DNA of 64,000 nucleotides, from positions 1-64,000 of the forward strand of contig NZ_FNRO01000024.1 of assembly GCF_900107745.1 (NCBI RefSeq). Direction: 5' to 3'. Of the stretch, positions 17,478 to 25,830 are shown in pieces. A model generated the notes under the pieces. It saw nothing but the letters and a program-made list of their open reading frames with translations, did no database searches and was not told where the DNA came from. Source of the stretch: Variovorax sp. YR216. GTDB lineage: Bacteria; Pseudomonadota; Gammaproteobacteria; Burkholderiales; Burkholderiaceae_C. How positions within the stretch are numbered: position 1 is the first letter of the stretch; each line of letters begins with the position of its first letter. Both the position numbers and the translations under genes were made by a program.

Positions 17478-19484
17478 CTAGCGCCTGACCTGGATCATCA
17501 CGGAGCTGGCCACGCTCGTGAGCTGCCCATCGCTGACGACGAGTTGCACCACGTAGTTCCCACGGACGTCGGGGACGAAGGTCGGCGCGACGGTCGTGGA
17601 ACCAATCAGCGTGGCCGTGCTCTTCTTCGGCTTCGATTTGAACTTCCACGCGTACGTGATCGAGGTTCCGTTCGGGTCGTAGCTCTTCGAGCCATTCAAC
17701 GTGACGGTCTGCCCGATTGCGCTGCGCTGACGTGGTCCGGCCTTCGCGACAGGTGCCAGGTTGACGCCCGCGGCGCCGGCGGTCACGACGACGTTGTCGG
17801 GGGCACTCCAGAGCCCATGGTTGTCAGTCACGACGAGTTGGACGACATAGATGCCCGGCACGTCGGGCGTCAACGTGGCGGTCACGTTGCTCGTATTGCC
17901 CGGGACGGCAGCGCTGCCGGTCGGGCTGCTGACGAGAGTCCACGCATAGGTCAGTGTGTCGCCGGCATTCGCATCGCTGCTCAGCGCGCCGCTGAGACTT
18001 ACCGTGTTGAGCACAACCGTCGACACGTCATCGCCCGCGTTGGCCACCGGCGCCACGTTACCCGGCGCTGCGGTGACCGTCACCGATGCCTGCGTCGAGT
18101 AGGTCTTGCCATCGCCGACGACGAGCCCGATCACGTAGACCCCCGGCATATCGGCCATGAAGGTCGGCGCAGGATCGTAGGCATCGATGAAGGAGAGCTG
18201 AGCCGCGCTGCCCGCCGGCTTCGACGTGATGCTCCAGCTGTAGGAAAGAAGGTCACCGTCGGCATCCGAGCTGCCGCTGCCGTCGAGTTCGACAGTTGCG
18301 CCGACCAGCACGTTCTGAGCGGGGCCAGCCACCGCAACGGGGGCATTGTTCTTGTTCAACGGGTTCACGGTAACGACCACCTGGTCGGCGACGCTCGTCG
18401 CACTCGAGCTATCGGTGACCACGAGCGATGCAATGTATGTCCCGGCCTGGTCAGGTGTCAGCGAAGGACGCGGCGACGTGGCGTCGACGATGGCCGCCGT
18501 GCTGTTCGCTGGCTTGGAATCCAGCGTCCACGCGTAAGTGATGGAGTTGCCATCGGGATCCGAGCTCGCACTGCCATCCAACGTGACGACCGTGCCCAGG
18601 GGCACGTTCTGGTCAATGCCCGCATCAGCCGTTGGCGCGCGATTCAAGCCGATCGCCACCGCCGTCAACCGCACGGTGGCCTGCGCGCTGTCCAACGCAC
18701 CGTCATTGACCACCAGGCCCAAGGTGTAGACGCCCGCAACGCTGGGCACGAACTGCGCCAAAGCCTGAGTGTCACCGATCAGCTGGCTTCCGCTCGGCCC
18801 CGCGATGACCGACCACTTATAGGTCAGGGCGTCGCCGTTGAGGTCGGAGCTGGCCGAGCCGTCGAGCACTCCGGTTTCGCCGATTTGCAGGGAGCGGTCG
18901 AACCCGGCGTTGGCCACGGGCGCGACATTGACGGCATGCAAAGTGGCCGAGGTCGCACTGCTGTCGACCTTGCCGTCGTTGACCACAAGGGTTACGACGA
19001 AGTCGCCGGGCACGTCGGGTGTGAGGTTCACCGTGGGGCCTGCGCTGGCGTCGAGTGCCGCGGCGCTGCCCGCAGGGCGCGATGCCAGGGTCCAACGGAA
19101 GCTCAAGGCATCGCCATCGGCATCCGCACTGCCCGTTCCGTCGAAGGTCACGGCGAGGTTCACGGGGGCTTGGGCGCCGCTTGACGTGCTCACCGCGGCG
19201 ACCGGGGCGACGTTGCCGGTCCCGGACCCGCTGTCGCTCGCGCTTCTGGTCGCGCTCATAGTGCCGGTCTCGCCGGTCGCGCTCACAGCGCCGGTGGTCT
19301 CGCCGGGCGCGCTCAAAGCGCCGGTCGCGCCGGCCGCGCTTACAGCGCCGGTTGCACCGGTCGCGGCAAGCGCGCCCGTCGCGCCGGTCCCGCCGCCGCC
19401 CCCGCCACAGCCAGCGACCACCAAGACGCACAGCCAGGCCGCGGCCAGCAAGTTGATCGAGCGCCCGTGTATTGATCGACTCAT
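17478..19484 (-). CDS. Lipoprotein with six PKD-type domains and a Gly-Ala-Thr low-complexity linker
   Basis: Surface lipoprotein of 668 residues. The signal peptide ends in a lipobox-like VVAGC (Cys26) followed by a run of Gly. Residues about 32-90 are low-complexity GAT/GET triplet repeats, probably a flexible stalk. Six tandem PKD/REJ-like beta-sandwich domains of about 95 residues follow, each with NxAPVAxAG, LDGSxSSDxxGD, YxWxxxSxPxGS and VxLVVxDG motifs. There is no enzymatic domain. A structural or adhesive surface role is inferred. Repeat units have clearly diverged, so this is not a recent expansion. Confidence 0.85.
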   Translation of the reverse strand: MSRSIHGRSINLLAAAWLCVLVVAGCGGGGGGTGATGALAATGATGAVSAAGATGALSAPGETTGAVSATGETGTMSATRSASDSGSGTGNVAPVAAVSTSSGAQAPVNLAVTFDGTGSADADGDALSFRWTLASRPAGSAAALDASAGPTVNLTPDVPGDFVVTLVVNDGKVDSSATSATLHAVNVAPVANAGFDRSLQIGETGVLDGSASSDLNGDALTYKWSVIAGPSGSQLIGDTQALAQFVPSVAGVYTLGLVVNDGALDSAQATVRLTAVAIGLNRAPTADAGIDQNVPLGTVVTLDGSASSDPDGNSITYAWTLDSKPANSTAAIVDATSPRPSLTPDQAGTYIASLVVTDSSSATSVADQVVVTVNPLNKNNAPVAVAGPAQNVLVGATVELDGSGSSDADGDLLSYSWSITSKPAGSAAQLSFIDAYDPAPTFMADMPGVYVIGLVVGDGKTYSTQASVTVTAAPGNVAPVANAGDDVSTVVLNTVSLSGALSSDANAGDTLTYAWTLVSSPTGSAAVPGNTSNVTATLTPDVPGIYVVQLVVTDNHGLWSAPDNVVVTAGAAGVNLAPVAKAGPRQRSAIGQTVTLNGSKSYDPNGTSITYAWKFKSKPKKSTATLIGSTTVAPTFVPDVRGNYVVQLVVSDGQLTSVASSVMIQVRR

Positions 19485-19593
19485 GCCTCACTCCTTGTTT
19501 AAAAGTGATGCAAGTGTGAACTAATGTTTCTGAAAAATCGCAAGCGTCGCTTGGTCGAACTCTCACGCAATGTGAAAAAGTGGCACTAAATGA

Positions 19594-19805
19594 TTACTCG
19601 CCGTTATCGGGCTCATCCTGAGCATTGCCAGGCCTGGAAGAGGCCGCCGCGCGCCGGGGTTGGCGTATCCAGCACTCGCGCATCCGCGTGACCACTTCCT
19701 CCACCGTGAAGGGCTTGCCGATGAGCTGCACGCCGGGATCGAGCACGAAGTGGTGCCGCCGCCGCGTCGCGCGTGTAGCCGGTGGTGAAACACCCCATGT
19801 CCTGG
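19594..19805 (-). pseudogene. Receiver-domain remnant of a hybrid sensor kinase, frameshifted
   Basis: One minus-strand frame gives TTGYTRDA and a shifted frame continues with FVLDPGVQLIGKPFTVEEVV, then TRMRECWIRQPRR and a stop at 19594. Together these match the C-terminal receiver of hybrid histidine kinases (FTTGYTRNAI...GVQLIGKPFT). An indel between the two parts breaks the frame. The rest of the kinase is gone. Confidence 0.6.
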
Positions 19806-20174
19806 ACGACGACAGAAACGGGCCATAGGTCTATCTCTCCGTCCCGTCGGCACTGGGCACCCGCAGCCCTTGCGCGCCAGAGGCGACACGCAGGTGATGT
19901 CGTTCTTGTCCCCTGGGCCCAGGCTGGTCGCGCCGGCTCCGAGCGCCCGGGCGCCGCGTCGTTGCGCGTCCGCCTACGCCTGCAGCCGCGCAAAGAGTAC
20001 TTAGGTAGTCATTTTGTCCTGATTCTCCCGGGACAAAAAAAAGCGATCTGTCATGCCGGATTCAGGACGCACCGCTCATGTCCTGGCTTTTTCTCACTCC
20101 TACATTAAGTCCAACGCGCATGCCAAACCGGCAATCGCGACAAATTCCAATATGAAAAGAATTGGGTGAACTGA
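19806..20174. promoter_or_regulatory. Upstream region of the Tad pilus operon with an inverted repeat
   Basis: No gene. An inverted repeat TTTTGTCC/GGACAAAA lies at 20012-20038 with an 11-base spacer, next to TTAGGTAGTC at 20001-20010. On the plus strand the repeat is followed by A residues, not T, so it is not a terminator of plus-strand transcription. It is a candidate operator for the Tad operon. No clear promoter boxes were identified. Confidence 0.35.
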
Positions 20175-20321
20175 ATGCGATTTGTCGATCCTCTGCAGTA
20201 CGCGCTCGCTGGCTTATTGAGAGAAGAAGCTGGCGCTTCACTAATGGAATACGCGCTCGTCGGCTCTCTCATTCTGGTCCTGTGCATGCTTCTGTCGCTC
20301 GCATTGCGTCGGATTTTATAA
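20175..20321 (+). CDS. Short Flp-like pilin at the head of the Tad operon
   Basis: Peptide of 48 residues. The segment LLREEAGASLMEYALVGSLI has the Flp prepilin pattern: Gly followed by four residues and then Glu-Tyr (cleavage after Gly20, Glu25, Tyr26). A 20-residue hydrophobic helix and a short basic end (LALRRIL) follow. Unlike the three other pilins in this locus it lacks the C-terminal extension with Cys. The gene precedes the prepilin peptidase gene by 21 bases. It could be a minor pilin or an assembly initiator. Confidence 0.7.
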   Translation: MRFVDPLQYALAGLLREEAGASLMEYALVGSLILVLCMLLSLALRRIL

Positions 20322-20342
20322 ATTGTTAATGAACGGGATATT

Positions 20343-20933
20343 GTGAATACACAAGAACTTCAGGCCGCGCTAGAACTGCTCGGCATGCTGGCGACGGATC
20401 CGCGCATCGTGGTCCTCTTCGCGCTGCTCGCGATCGCCTCCGTCAGCGACTACCGGAGCTACAGAATTCCGAATTGGCTGACGGTTGGCGGCGCTGCATT
20501 TGCCTTGGTCTACATAACAGCCGCTGCCGTTTCGCCATTGACCGCCTTCTCGGTGGCGCTTGGAGGACTCCTCCTGGGCTTCGCCATCATGCTGCCTCTC
20601 TACGCGCTGCGTGTCATGGGGGCGGGCGACGTGAAGCTCATGGCCATGGTCGGCGCATTTCTCGGCGTTTATGAAACTTTTCAGGCCATCCTTTTCGCAT
20701 TCATCGTTGGCGGAATAGCGGCCATTGGATTTGCGCTTCACAAGCGAAAGCTGCTCCGCTTGCTGCAGAACGCCAAAGACGTGGTGTACGAAATGTCCGC
20801 TTTGGGCATGTCAGGTGTCAGGCCGGAAGCTCATCTCGATGCGCATCAATCGGTTGGAAAGCTCCCTTTCGGCATCTGCATCAGCATCGGCACGGCGGGG
20901 TATGTGCTCGGCCAGCAATTTGGCCTCGCATGA
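20343..20933 (+). CDS. cpaA: Prepilin peptidase (CpaA/TadV type)
   Basis: Inner-membrane aspartyl protease (family A24A) of 196 residues that cleaves Flp prepilins after the Gly of the leader. The start is GTG 20343. Catalytic Asp36 lies in SDYRSYRIPN and Asp96 in MGAGDVKLM, the two signature motifs. About five or six hydrophobic segments are present. The C-terminal 60 residues extend beyond the minimal TadV length and end with a further hydrophobic segment. It is the second gene of the Tad operon. Confidence 0.9.
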   Translation: MNTQELQAALELLGMLATDPRIVVLFALLAIASVSDYRSYRIPNWLTVGGAAFALVYITAAAVSPLTAFSVALGGLLLGFAIMLPLYALRVMGAGDVKLMAMVGAFLGVYETFQAILFAFIVGGIAAIGFALHKRKLLRLLQNAKDVVYEMSALGMSGVRPEAHLDAHQSVGKLPFGICISIGTAGYVLGQQFGLA

Positions 20934-20977
20934 ATCGAGTCAATGGTCGAGACATTTATTAATTAATGGGGCGCGCA

Positions 20978-21826
20978 ATGAGAAATATCAAGGCACTGGG
21001 TCTTCTGGTTTTGGCGCTATTGGCGGGCGTGGCGGCCGCAGTTTATGCGGCCGGATGGGTGGCCCGCCAAGGGAGTATTGCGTCCAACAAGGTAGTGGTC
21101 GCGAATATCGACATCGAACTCGGCAGCCGAATCAATCCGCAGATGCTTTCGGTCGTGGACTGGCCGAGCGGCTCGCTGCCGCCCGGCACGTTCGCGGAGA
21201 TCAAGGATCTGCAGGACCGGGTGGCCAAAGTGGGCGTCCTACGAGGCGAGGCCGTGCTCGAGGGCAAGCTTGCGCCCAAGGGCACCCAGGGCGGCCTTTC
21301 GGCCGTCATCGCACCTGGCAAGCGCGCGATGACCGTGCGCGTCAACGACGTGGTCGGTGTCGCGGGATTCGCCCTGCCGGGCAACTACGTGGACGTGGTC
21401 GTGCACGCGCAGCAGGACAAGGGCAAGGGCGAGGACGCAAAGCCGATCAGCAAGACCGTGCTTGAGCGCGTGCTCGTGCTGGCTGTTGCACAGGAGGCAG
21501 GGCGTGACGACACCAAGCCCAAGGTAGTGAGCGCCGTGACGCTGGAGCTGAGCCTGGAGGATTCCGAGAAGCTCGATCTCGCACGCAGCGTCGGCACCCT
21601 GTCCCTGGTACTGCGCAACCAGATCGACGGCGAGACCGTGGCCACCAATGGCATCACCAAGAACCAGCTGTTCGGCATCAAGGAAGTGGTTGCACCCGCT
21701 ACCGCCGGGGTGAAGGTCGTGGCCGAGTCCCGGCCTGCCGCGCCCCGCCCACGGCCGATAGTGCAACCGCCCACGCAATGCGTCGAAGTCGTGCAGAACG
21801 CGAGCCGCTCGCTGAACTGCTTCTGA
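20978..21826 (+). CDS. cpaB: Tad pilus assembly protein CpaB/RcpC
   Basis: Periplasmic/inner-membrane-anchored protein of 282 residues. An N-terminal TM helix (LGLLVLALLAGVAAAVYAAG) is followed by an SAF-like domain (VVVANIDIELGSRINPQMLS) and the RcpC/CpaB C-terminal domain (MTVRVNDVVGVAGFALPGNY, VTLELSLEDSEKLDLA). It is thought to stabilise the secretin channel. The start at 20978 is preferred to an in-frame ATG at 20966 because it begins directly with the basic MRNIKAL. The C-terminus has two Cys (TQCVEVVQNASRSLNCF). Confidence 0.9.
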   Translation: MRNIKALGLLVLALLAGVAAAVYAAGWVARQGSIASNKVVVANIDIELGSRINPQMLSVVDWPSGSLPPGTFAEIKDLQDRVAKVGVLRGEAVLEGKLAPKGTQGGLSAVIAPGKRAMTVRVNDVVGVAGFALPGNYVDVVVHAQQDKGKGEDAKPISKTVLERVLVLAVAQEAGRDDTKPKVVSAVTLELSLEDSEKLDLARSVGTLSLVLRNQIDGETVATNGITKNQLFGIKEVVAPATAGVKVVAESRPAAPRPRPIVQPPTQCVEVVQNASRSLNCF

Positions 21827-21852
21827 ACTCATCACCCGAAGGAGCCTTGCTC

Positions 21853-23403
21853 GTGACCATGCGTATTAGACCCAGCAAGACGGCCATTGCTTTCGCCGCC
21901 TCCGCACTGCTGATGACCGGACCCGGGGCAATCGGGCAGACGATGCCCGTGCAGAGCGCGGCAGTGGCCGCATCCGCAACCGCGCCCGCGATGACCTCGG
22001 CGCAGTTCTCCGACCACAAGCGCTGCTCGCGCGTCGAGGTCGACACGCCAGCCACGGTGACACTCGGCAAGTCGACAGTTATTCCGCTCAGATCTCGCGT
22101 GACCCGGATCCTCGTGAGCGGTCAGCCGCCGTCGCCGCGCCCCACGGCCATGCCGGCCAACGGCTATGCGCCCATGCCCGGTATGCCGACGGGCGCCCCG
22201 TCTTCGATGGCGATGCAGGCGAACACGCAGGACGGCGTGGCCGACATGGAGGTCATGCTGCTGAGCCCCACCGACCTCTTCTTCCGCGGCAAACGTGCGG
22301 GCTCGATGAACGTGATCATGCAGAACGCCGAAGGCGTGTGCTTCATCAAGGACATCATCGTCACCGTCGACCCAGGCACCCTGCAGGCCAAACTCGCGGA
22401 ACTGATGCCTGGCGAGAACCGCATCAAGGTGCGCGCGGCCGAGAACTCGCTGGTGCTCAGTGGCGAGGTCAGCGACGCGGGCAAGCTCGACGAGGTCATG
22501 ACCCTTGCGGCCTCCTACGGTGACGCCAAGAAGGTCGTGAATATGCTGCGCACCGCGTCGCCGCAGCAGGTGATGCTCGAGGTGAAGATCGCCGAGGTCA
22601 GCAAGACCCTGCTGGACAAGCTCGGCGCCAGTCTGGCCTACACCAAGAGCTACAGCGGCGGCATGAACACCTACACGCTGCTGTCGAACTTCCTGAGCGG
22701 TGGCGCGGGGCTGATCGAAGCGCTTCGCATGGGGCGGGTGCAACTCCAGATGGACGGCCAGAAGGACGACGGCATCGTCCGCGTGCTGGCCGAGCCCAAC
22801 GTGATGGCGATCAGCGGACAGCAGGCCAGCTTTCTCTCGGGCGGAAAGATCTTCATTCCGGTATCGCAGAGCGCTACCGGAACTCTGGCCCCCACGATCA
22901 CGCTCGAGGAGAAGGAATTCGGTATCGGTGTGAAGTTCATGCCTACGGTGCTGAGCGGCGGCCGGATCAATCTCAAGATGGTCTCTGAAGTGTCCGATCT
23001 CTCTCAGACTGGCTCACCGTTCACCACGGTCAACAACGTCACCGCGGTGCTGCCCTCGATGACAGTGCGTCGCGCAGACACCACCGTGCAGCTCAACGAC
23101 GGCCAGAGCTTCGTGATCGCGGGCCTCATCAAGAACAACATGACCGAGACCATCAAGCGGTTCCCCGGGCTCGGCGAGATTCCGGTGATGGGCGCGCTGG
23201 CACGCAGCACGGAGTTCCAGACCGACCAGACCGAACTGCTCTTCGTGATCACGCCGCGCCTGGTCAAGCCCTTGCCCGAAGCACCGCGCCTGCCCACCGA
23301 CAACCACGTCGTGCCGACTCGCGCCGAGATCTACCTGAACGGGGCAGTCGAGAGCGCCACGCCGCCGGCCGACGCGCCGCCGCCGCAATTCCAGCAGCAA
23401 TAA
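21853..23403 (+). CDS. cpaC: Tad pilus secretin CpaC/RcpA
   Basis: Outer-membrane secretin of 516 residues, the channel through which the Flp pilus exits. GTG 21853 is chosen because AAGGAG lies eight bases upstream; ATG 21859 is the alternative. A signal peptide ends near GAIGQ. The N-terminal pilus/flagella-retention domain contains an unusual Pro/Met/Ala-rich insertion (about residues 90-135) between RILVSGQ and the next strand. A BON-like segment (VRAAENSLVLSGEVSDAGKL) and the secretin domain follow (VMLEVKIAEVSKTLLDKLGA, VLAEPNVMAISGQQASFLSG, LKMVSEVSDLS, PGLGEIPVMGALARS). The C-terminus is Pro/Gln-rich. Confidence 0.92.
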   Translation: MTMRIRPSKTAIAFAASALLMTGPGAIGQTMPVQSAAVAASATAPAMTSAQFSDHKRCSRVEVDTPATVTLGKSTVIPLRSRVTRILVSGQPPSPRPTAMPANGYAPMPGMPTGAPSSMAMQANTQDGVADMEVMLLSPTDLFFRGKRAGSMNVIMQNAEGVCFIKDIIVTVDPGTLQAKLAELMPGENRIKVRAAENSLVLSGEVSDAGKLDEVMTLAASYGDAKKVVNMLRTASPQQVMLEVKIAEVSKTLLDKLGASLAYTKSYSGGMNTYTLLSNFLSGGAGLIEALRMGRVQLQMDGQKDDGIVRVLAEPNVMAISGQQASFLSGGKIFIPVSQSATGTLAPTITLEEKEFGIGVKFMPTVLSGGRINLKMVSEVSDLSQTGSPFTTVNNVTAVLPSMTVRRADTTVQLNDGQSFVIAGLIKNNMTETIKRFPGLGEIPVMGALARSTEFQTDQTELLFVITPRLVKPLPEAPRLPTDNHVVPTRAEIYLNGAVESATPPADAPPPQFQQQ

Positions 23404-23415
23404 GGAGTGCAGACC

Positions 23416-23700
23416 ATGAAGACCCCAATCCTGGCCTTGCTGGCCGCCGTGCTGACAGCGGGTTGCCAGCACGTCACGCCCAACTACGACGCGCGCTTCG
23501 GCGACGCCGTCCGCGATGCCAAGCGGATGCAAACCATAGATCCGGACGCCGGGAAGAAGAACCCGGACATGGCGCTGGGCCTCGATGGCCAAGCGGCGCA
23601 TGACACGCTCATTCGCTATCACGAGAGCTTCAAGGAGCCGCCCCCGGCGGTGAATGTCATCAACATCGGTGGCGCCATCGGGGGTGGCGGCGCCCGCTAG
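23416..23700 (+). CDS. Small lipoprotein of the Tad operon
   Basis: Lipoprotein of 94 residues with lipobox LTAGC. The start at 23416 follows AAGGAG at eight-base spacing. The mature part begins QHVTPNYDARFGDAVRDAKR and ends with a Gly-rich tail (NIGGAIGGGGAR). Its position after the secretin gene suggests a CpaD-like or pilotin-like helper for secretin assembly. Sequence similarity to CpaD is not obvious and the protein is much shorter, so the role is inferred from context. Confidence 0.75.
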   Translation: MKTPILALLAAVLTAGCQHVTPNYDARFGDAVRDAKRMQTIDPDAGKKNPDMALGLDGQAAHDTLIRYHESFKEPPPAVNVINIGGAIGGGGAR

Positions 23701-23817
23701 TTATCGCGCACCTATCAATCAAACGAACCTCGTCTGAAAGGAGTCCGGCCTATCGAAGACAGAACACGCAATTTGATTCTTTCCTTCTCTCTTTAGTCAT
23801 TTTTCATAGGTGAACAT

Positions 23818-24027
23818 ATGAAGTCCATTAGCAAATTCTTCCGGAACCTGGCAATCGAAGAAGACGGCGCACAGGTCGTCGAGTACGCGCTGATCATCGC
23901 GGTCGTGTCGATCGCCTTGGTCATTGCGCTTTCGGCCATCGCCGGCGGCAACGGCAACCCGTTCTCCACGTTCATCGCGCGAGTGACGACCTGCCTGACC
24001 AATACCACTGCTGGTTCCTGCAAGTGA
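23818..24027 (+). CDS. flp: Flp family major pilin, copy 1
   Basis: Type IVb Flp pilin of 69 residues. The leader FFRNLAIEEDG is cleaved after Gly, giving AQVVEYALIIAVVSIALVIA with Glu and Tyr at positions +5 and +6 of the mature protein. The C-terminal extension (IARVTTCLTNTTAGSCK) has two Cys, probably a disulfide loop. It is processed by CpaA and extruded through CpaC. It is nearly identical to the next gene, pointing to a recent tandem duplication. Confidence 0.92.
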   Translation: MKSISKFFRNLAIEEDGAQVVEYALIIAVVSIALVIALSAIAGGNGNPFSTFIARVTTCLTNTTAGSCK

Positions 24028-24031
24028 ATAT

Positions 24032-24241
24032 ATGAACGCCATTGGCAGATTCCTCCGTGGCCTGGCAATCGAAGAAGACGGCGCACAGGTCGTCGAGTAC
24101 GCGCTGATCATCGCAGTCGTCTCGATCGCCTTGGTCATTGCGCTTTCGGCCATCGCTGGCGGCGCAAACAACCCGTTTGCCACGTTCATCGCGCGAGTGA
24201 CGACCTGCCTGACCAGTACCACTCCTGGTTCCTGCGTCTGA
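24032..24241 (+). CDS. flp: Flp family major pilin, copy 2
   Basis: Second Flp pilin of 69 residues starting four bases after the stop of copy 1. It shares the EEDGAQVVEYALIIAVVSIA core and the two-Cys end (VTTCLTSTTPGSCV). Differences are confined to the leader (MNAIGRFLRGL), the short loop after the helix, and a few residues near the C-terminus. The DNA is also nearly identical over the core, so this is a tandem duplicate. It could vary pilus surface properties or raise pilin dose. Confidence 0.92.
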   Translation: MNAIGRFLRGLAIEEDGAQVVEYALIIAVVSIALVIALSAIAGGANNPFATFIARVTTCLTSTTPGSCV

Positions 24242-24334
24242 TGCGCTGTGCGACGGCAGCGCCAATGCACGAGCGCTGCCAGTCGCGCATCTTGGACGTC
24301 GGTCCCAGTTGTGGTCTTCAACAAGGAGAGAGAA

Positions 24335-24508
24335 ATGCTGGCACGTTTGATTCGACAAGAGGAAGGCGCGCACGTCGTCGAGTACGCGCTGATCATCGCA
24401 ATGATTTCTATCGCGCTTGTACTGGCCTTGCAGCCTCTGATCAACGGAGCCAACTTTGCTGGCTTCATCGCGCGATTCCTGGCGTGCCTGACGGGCGTCT
24501 GCACCTGA
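24335..24508 (+). CDS. flp: Flp family pilin, copy 3 (diverged)
   Basis: Third Flp pilin, 57 residues. The start at 24335 follows AAGGAGAG. The leader LIRQEEG is followed by AHVVEYALIIAMISIALVLA, keeping the Glu/Tyr pair. The C-terminus (IARFLACLTGVCT) again has two Cys but is shorter. It is more diverged than copies 1 and 2 and may be a minor pilin. A stretch of about 90 bases separates it from copy 2. Confidence 0.9.
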   Translation: MLARLIRQEEGAHVVEYALIIAMISIALVLALQPLINGANFAGFIARFLACLTGVCT

Positions 24509-24548
24509 CCGACGCCTTCTGCAATACCCATTAACGAGCGTCCACCCT

Positions 24549-25826
24549 ATGCCAAAGCTCGCCAGCTTTCAACGACAGCGGGGCGCATTCATTGTCACAG
24601 CTGCGCTGTTTCTTTTGTTCCTGCTCGGCTTCATGGGCATCGCCCTTGATTTTGGACATCTGTTCGTTGTCCAGACAGAGTTGCAAACGGCACTGGATAG
24701 TTGCGCGCTTGCGGCAGCCCAGGAACTCGACGGACAGGCAACGGCACTGGATCGTGCCCGAAGCGCCGGCAAGACATCGGGAAACTTGAACCGCGTCAAC
24801 ATGCAATCGACTGCCTGGGACGGCCAAGGCCAGCTCGTCGACGCGAGCATCACGTTCAGGGATTCGGCTTATGCGCCGACCACGGTCCCGGCGGTAGCCC
24901 GATATGCGCAGTGCCAGCACACGCAGTCCAACGTCAACATGTGGCTCTTGAAAATGATTGGGGCATTCACCGGCGACGCCACTGCCTACCCGTCGACAGG
25001 CAGTGTTGGGGCCATGGCCGTCGCCACGCGCGCCAGTGCGCAGACCGCCTGCCCGGTGCCGATCGCAATCAAACCCAAGCCTGGAGGCACCGCTCCAAAC
25101 TATGGGTTCACGGTCGGCGAATGGGTCACTCTGATCAACGCCCAGAATGCCGCAGCCGGCGGTGAGATTGGCTGGGCCAATCTCGACGGATCGAACAGTG
25201 CCTCCGAAACGGAAGCCGAGTTGAACGGTCACTGCGGCACCAAGCTGGGCGACACCTTGGGCACACCCGGCGTGCAGACCTCCGTGGCCGACGCATGGAA
25301 CTACCGTTTCGGGATCTACAAGAACACCGGCGACCCTGCCTCGACGGTGGGCAATCCGGACTACACCGGCTATGCCTACACCGCGACCAACTGGCCAGCC
25401 CAGCAAAGCGCCTTTGATGGGCCTGCGCCCGGGGCGCCGTCCCCGACCGCGCAGAACTTCCTGACCAAGCGTCAGGCATACGCTTCCTGCGCAGATACCG
25501 GAACCAAGGTCAGGGGCGCCGGCAGTTGCGAGTCGATCACCGGCCTGACCTTGAACAGCTTTCAGACGCTCGCGGCACCGGGCAACACGACCGGCGGCCA
25601 TAAGCAGTATGGACGCAGCCGAAGGATCGTCACGGTTCCTGTTGTCAACGCTGCCAACAAGGTAGTCGACTGGGCGTGCATGTTCATGCTGCAGCCGCTC
25701 TCGATTCCCATGACGAACGTCCAGCTCGAGTTCAGGGGCAATGCCTCTGCGACGACGAGTCCATGCACGACCAGCGGATTGCCGGGCGGAGCGGCCGGCC
25801 CCCTGGTGCCCGTCCTCGTGAGGTGA
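24549..25826 (+). CDS. TadG-like pilus assembly protein
   Basis: Protein of 425 residues with an N-terminal Tad/TadE-like anchor (RGAFIVTAALFLLFLLGFMG, then IALDFGHLFVVQTELQTALD). This places a large domain in the periplasm. The body has many Thr/Ala/Gly and several Cys; no von Willebrand MIDAS motif (DxSxS) is evident, unlike many TadG proteins. The likely role is a pseudopilin-like or anchoring component of the Tad machine. It lies between the pilin genes and two TadE genes. Confidence 0.8.
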   Translation: MPKLASFQRQRGAFIVTAALFLLFLLGFMGIALDFGHLFVVQTELQTALDSCALAAAQELDGQATALDRARSAGKTSGNLNRVNMQSTAWDGQGQLVDASITFRDSAYAPTTVPAVARYAQCQHTQSNVNMWLLKMIGAFTGDATAYPSTGSVGAMAVATRASAQTACPVPIAIKPKPGGTAPNYGFTVGEWVTLINAQNAAAGGEIGWANLDGSNSASETEAELNGHCGTKLGDTLGTPGVQTSVADAWNYRFGIYKNTGDPASTVGNPDYTGYAYTATNWPAQQSAFDGPAPGAPSPTAQNFLTKRQAYASCADTGTKVRGAGSCESITGLTLNSFQTLAAPGNTTGGHKQYGRSRRIVTVPVVNAANKVVDWACMFMLQPLSIPMTNVQLEFRGNASATTSPCTTSGLPGGAAGPLVPVLVR

Positions 25827-25830
25827 TGCG

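Noticed and set aside
17388..19184. Long plus-strand frame opposite the PKD lipoprotein gene
   Set aside because: Composition is the Arg/His/Gly-rich pattern of an antisense shadow in GC-rich DNA. The minus-strand frame has a signal peptide and six recognisable domains.
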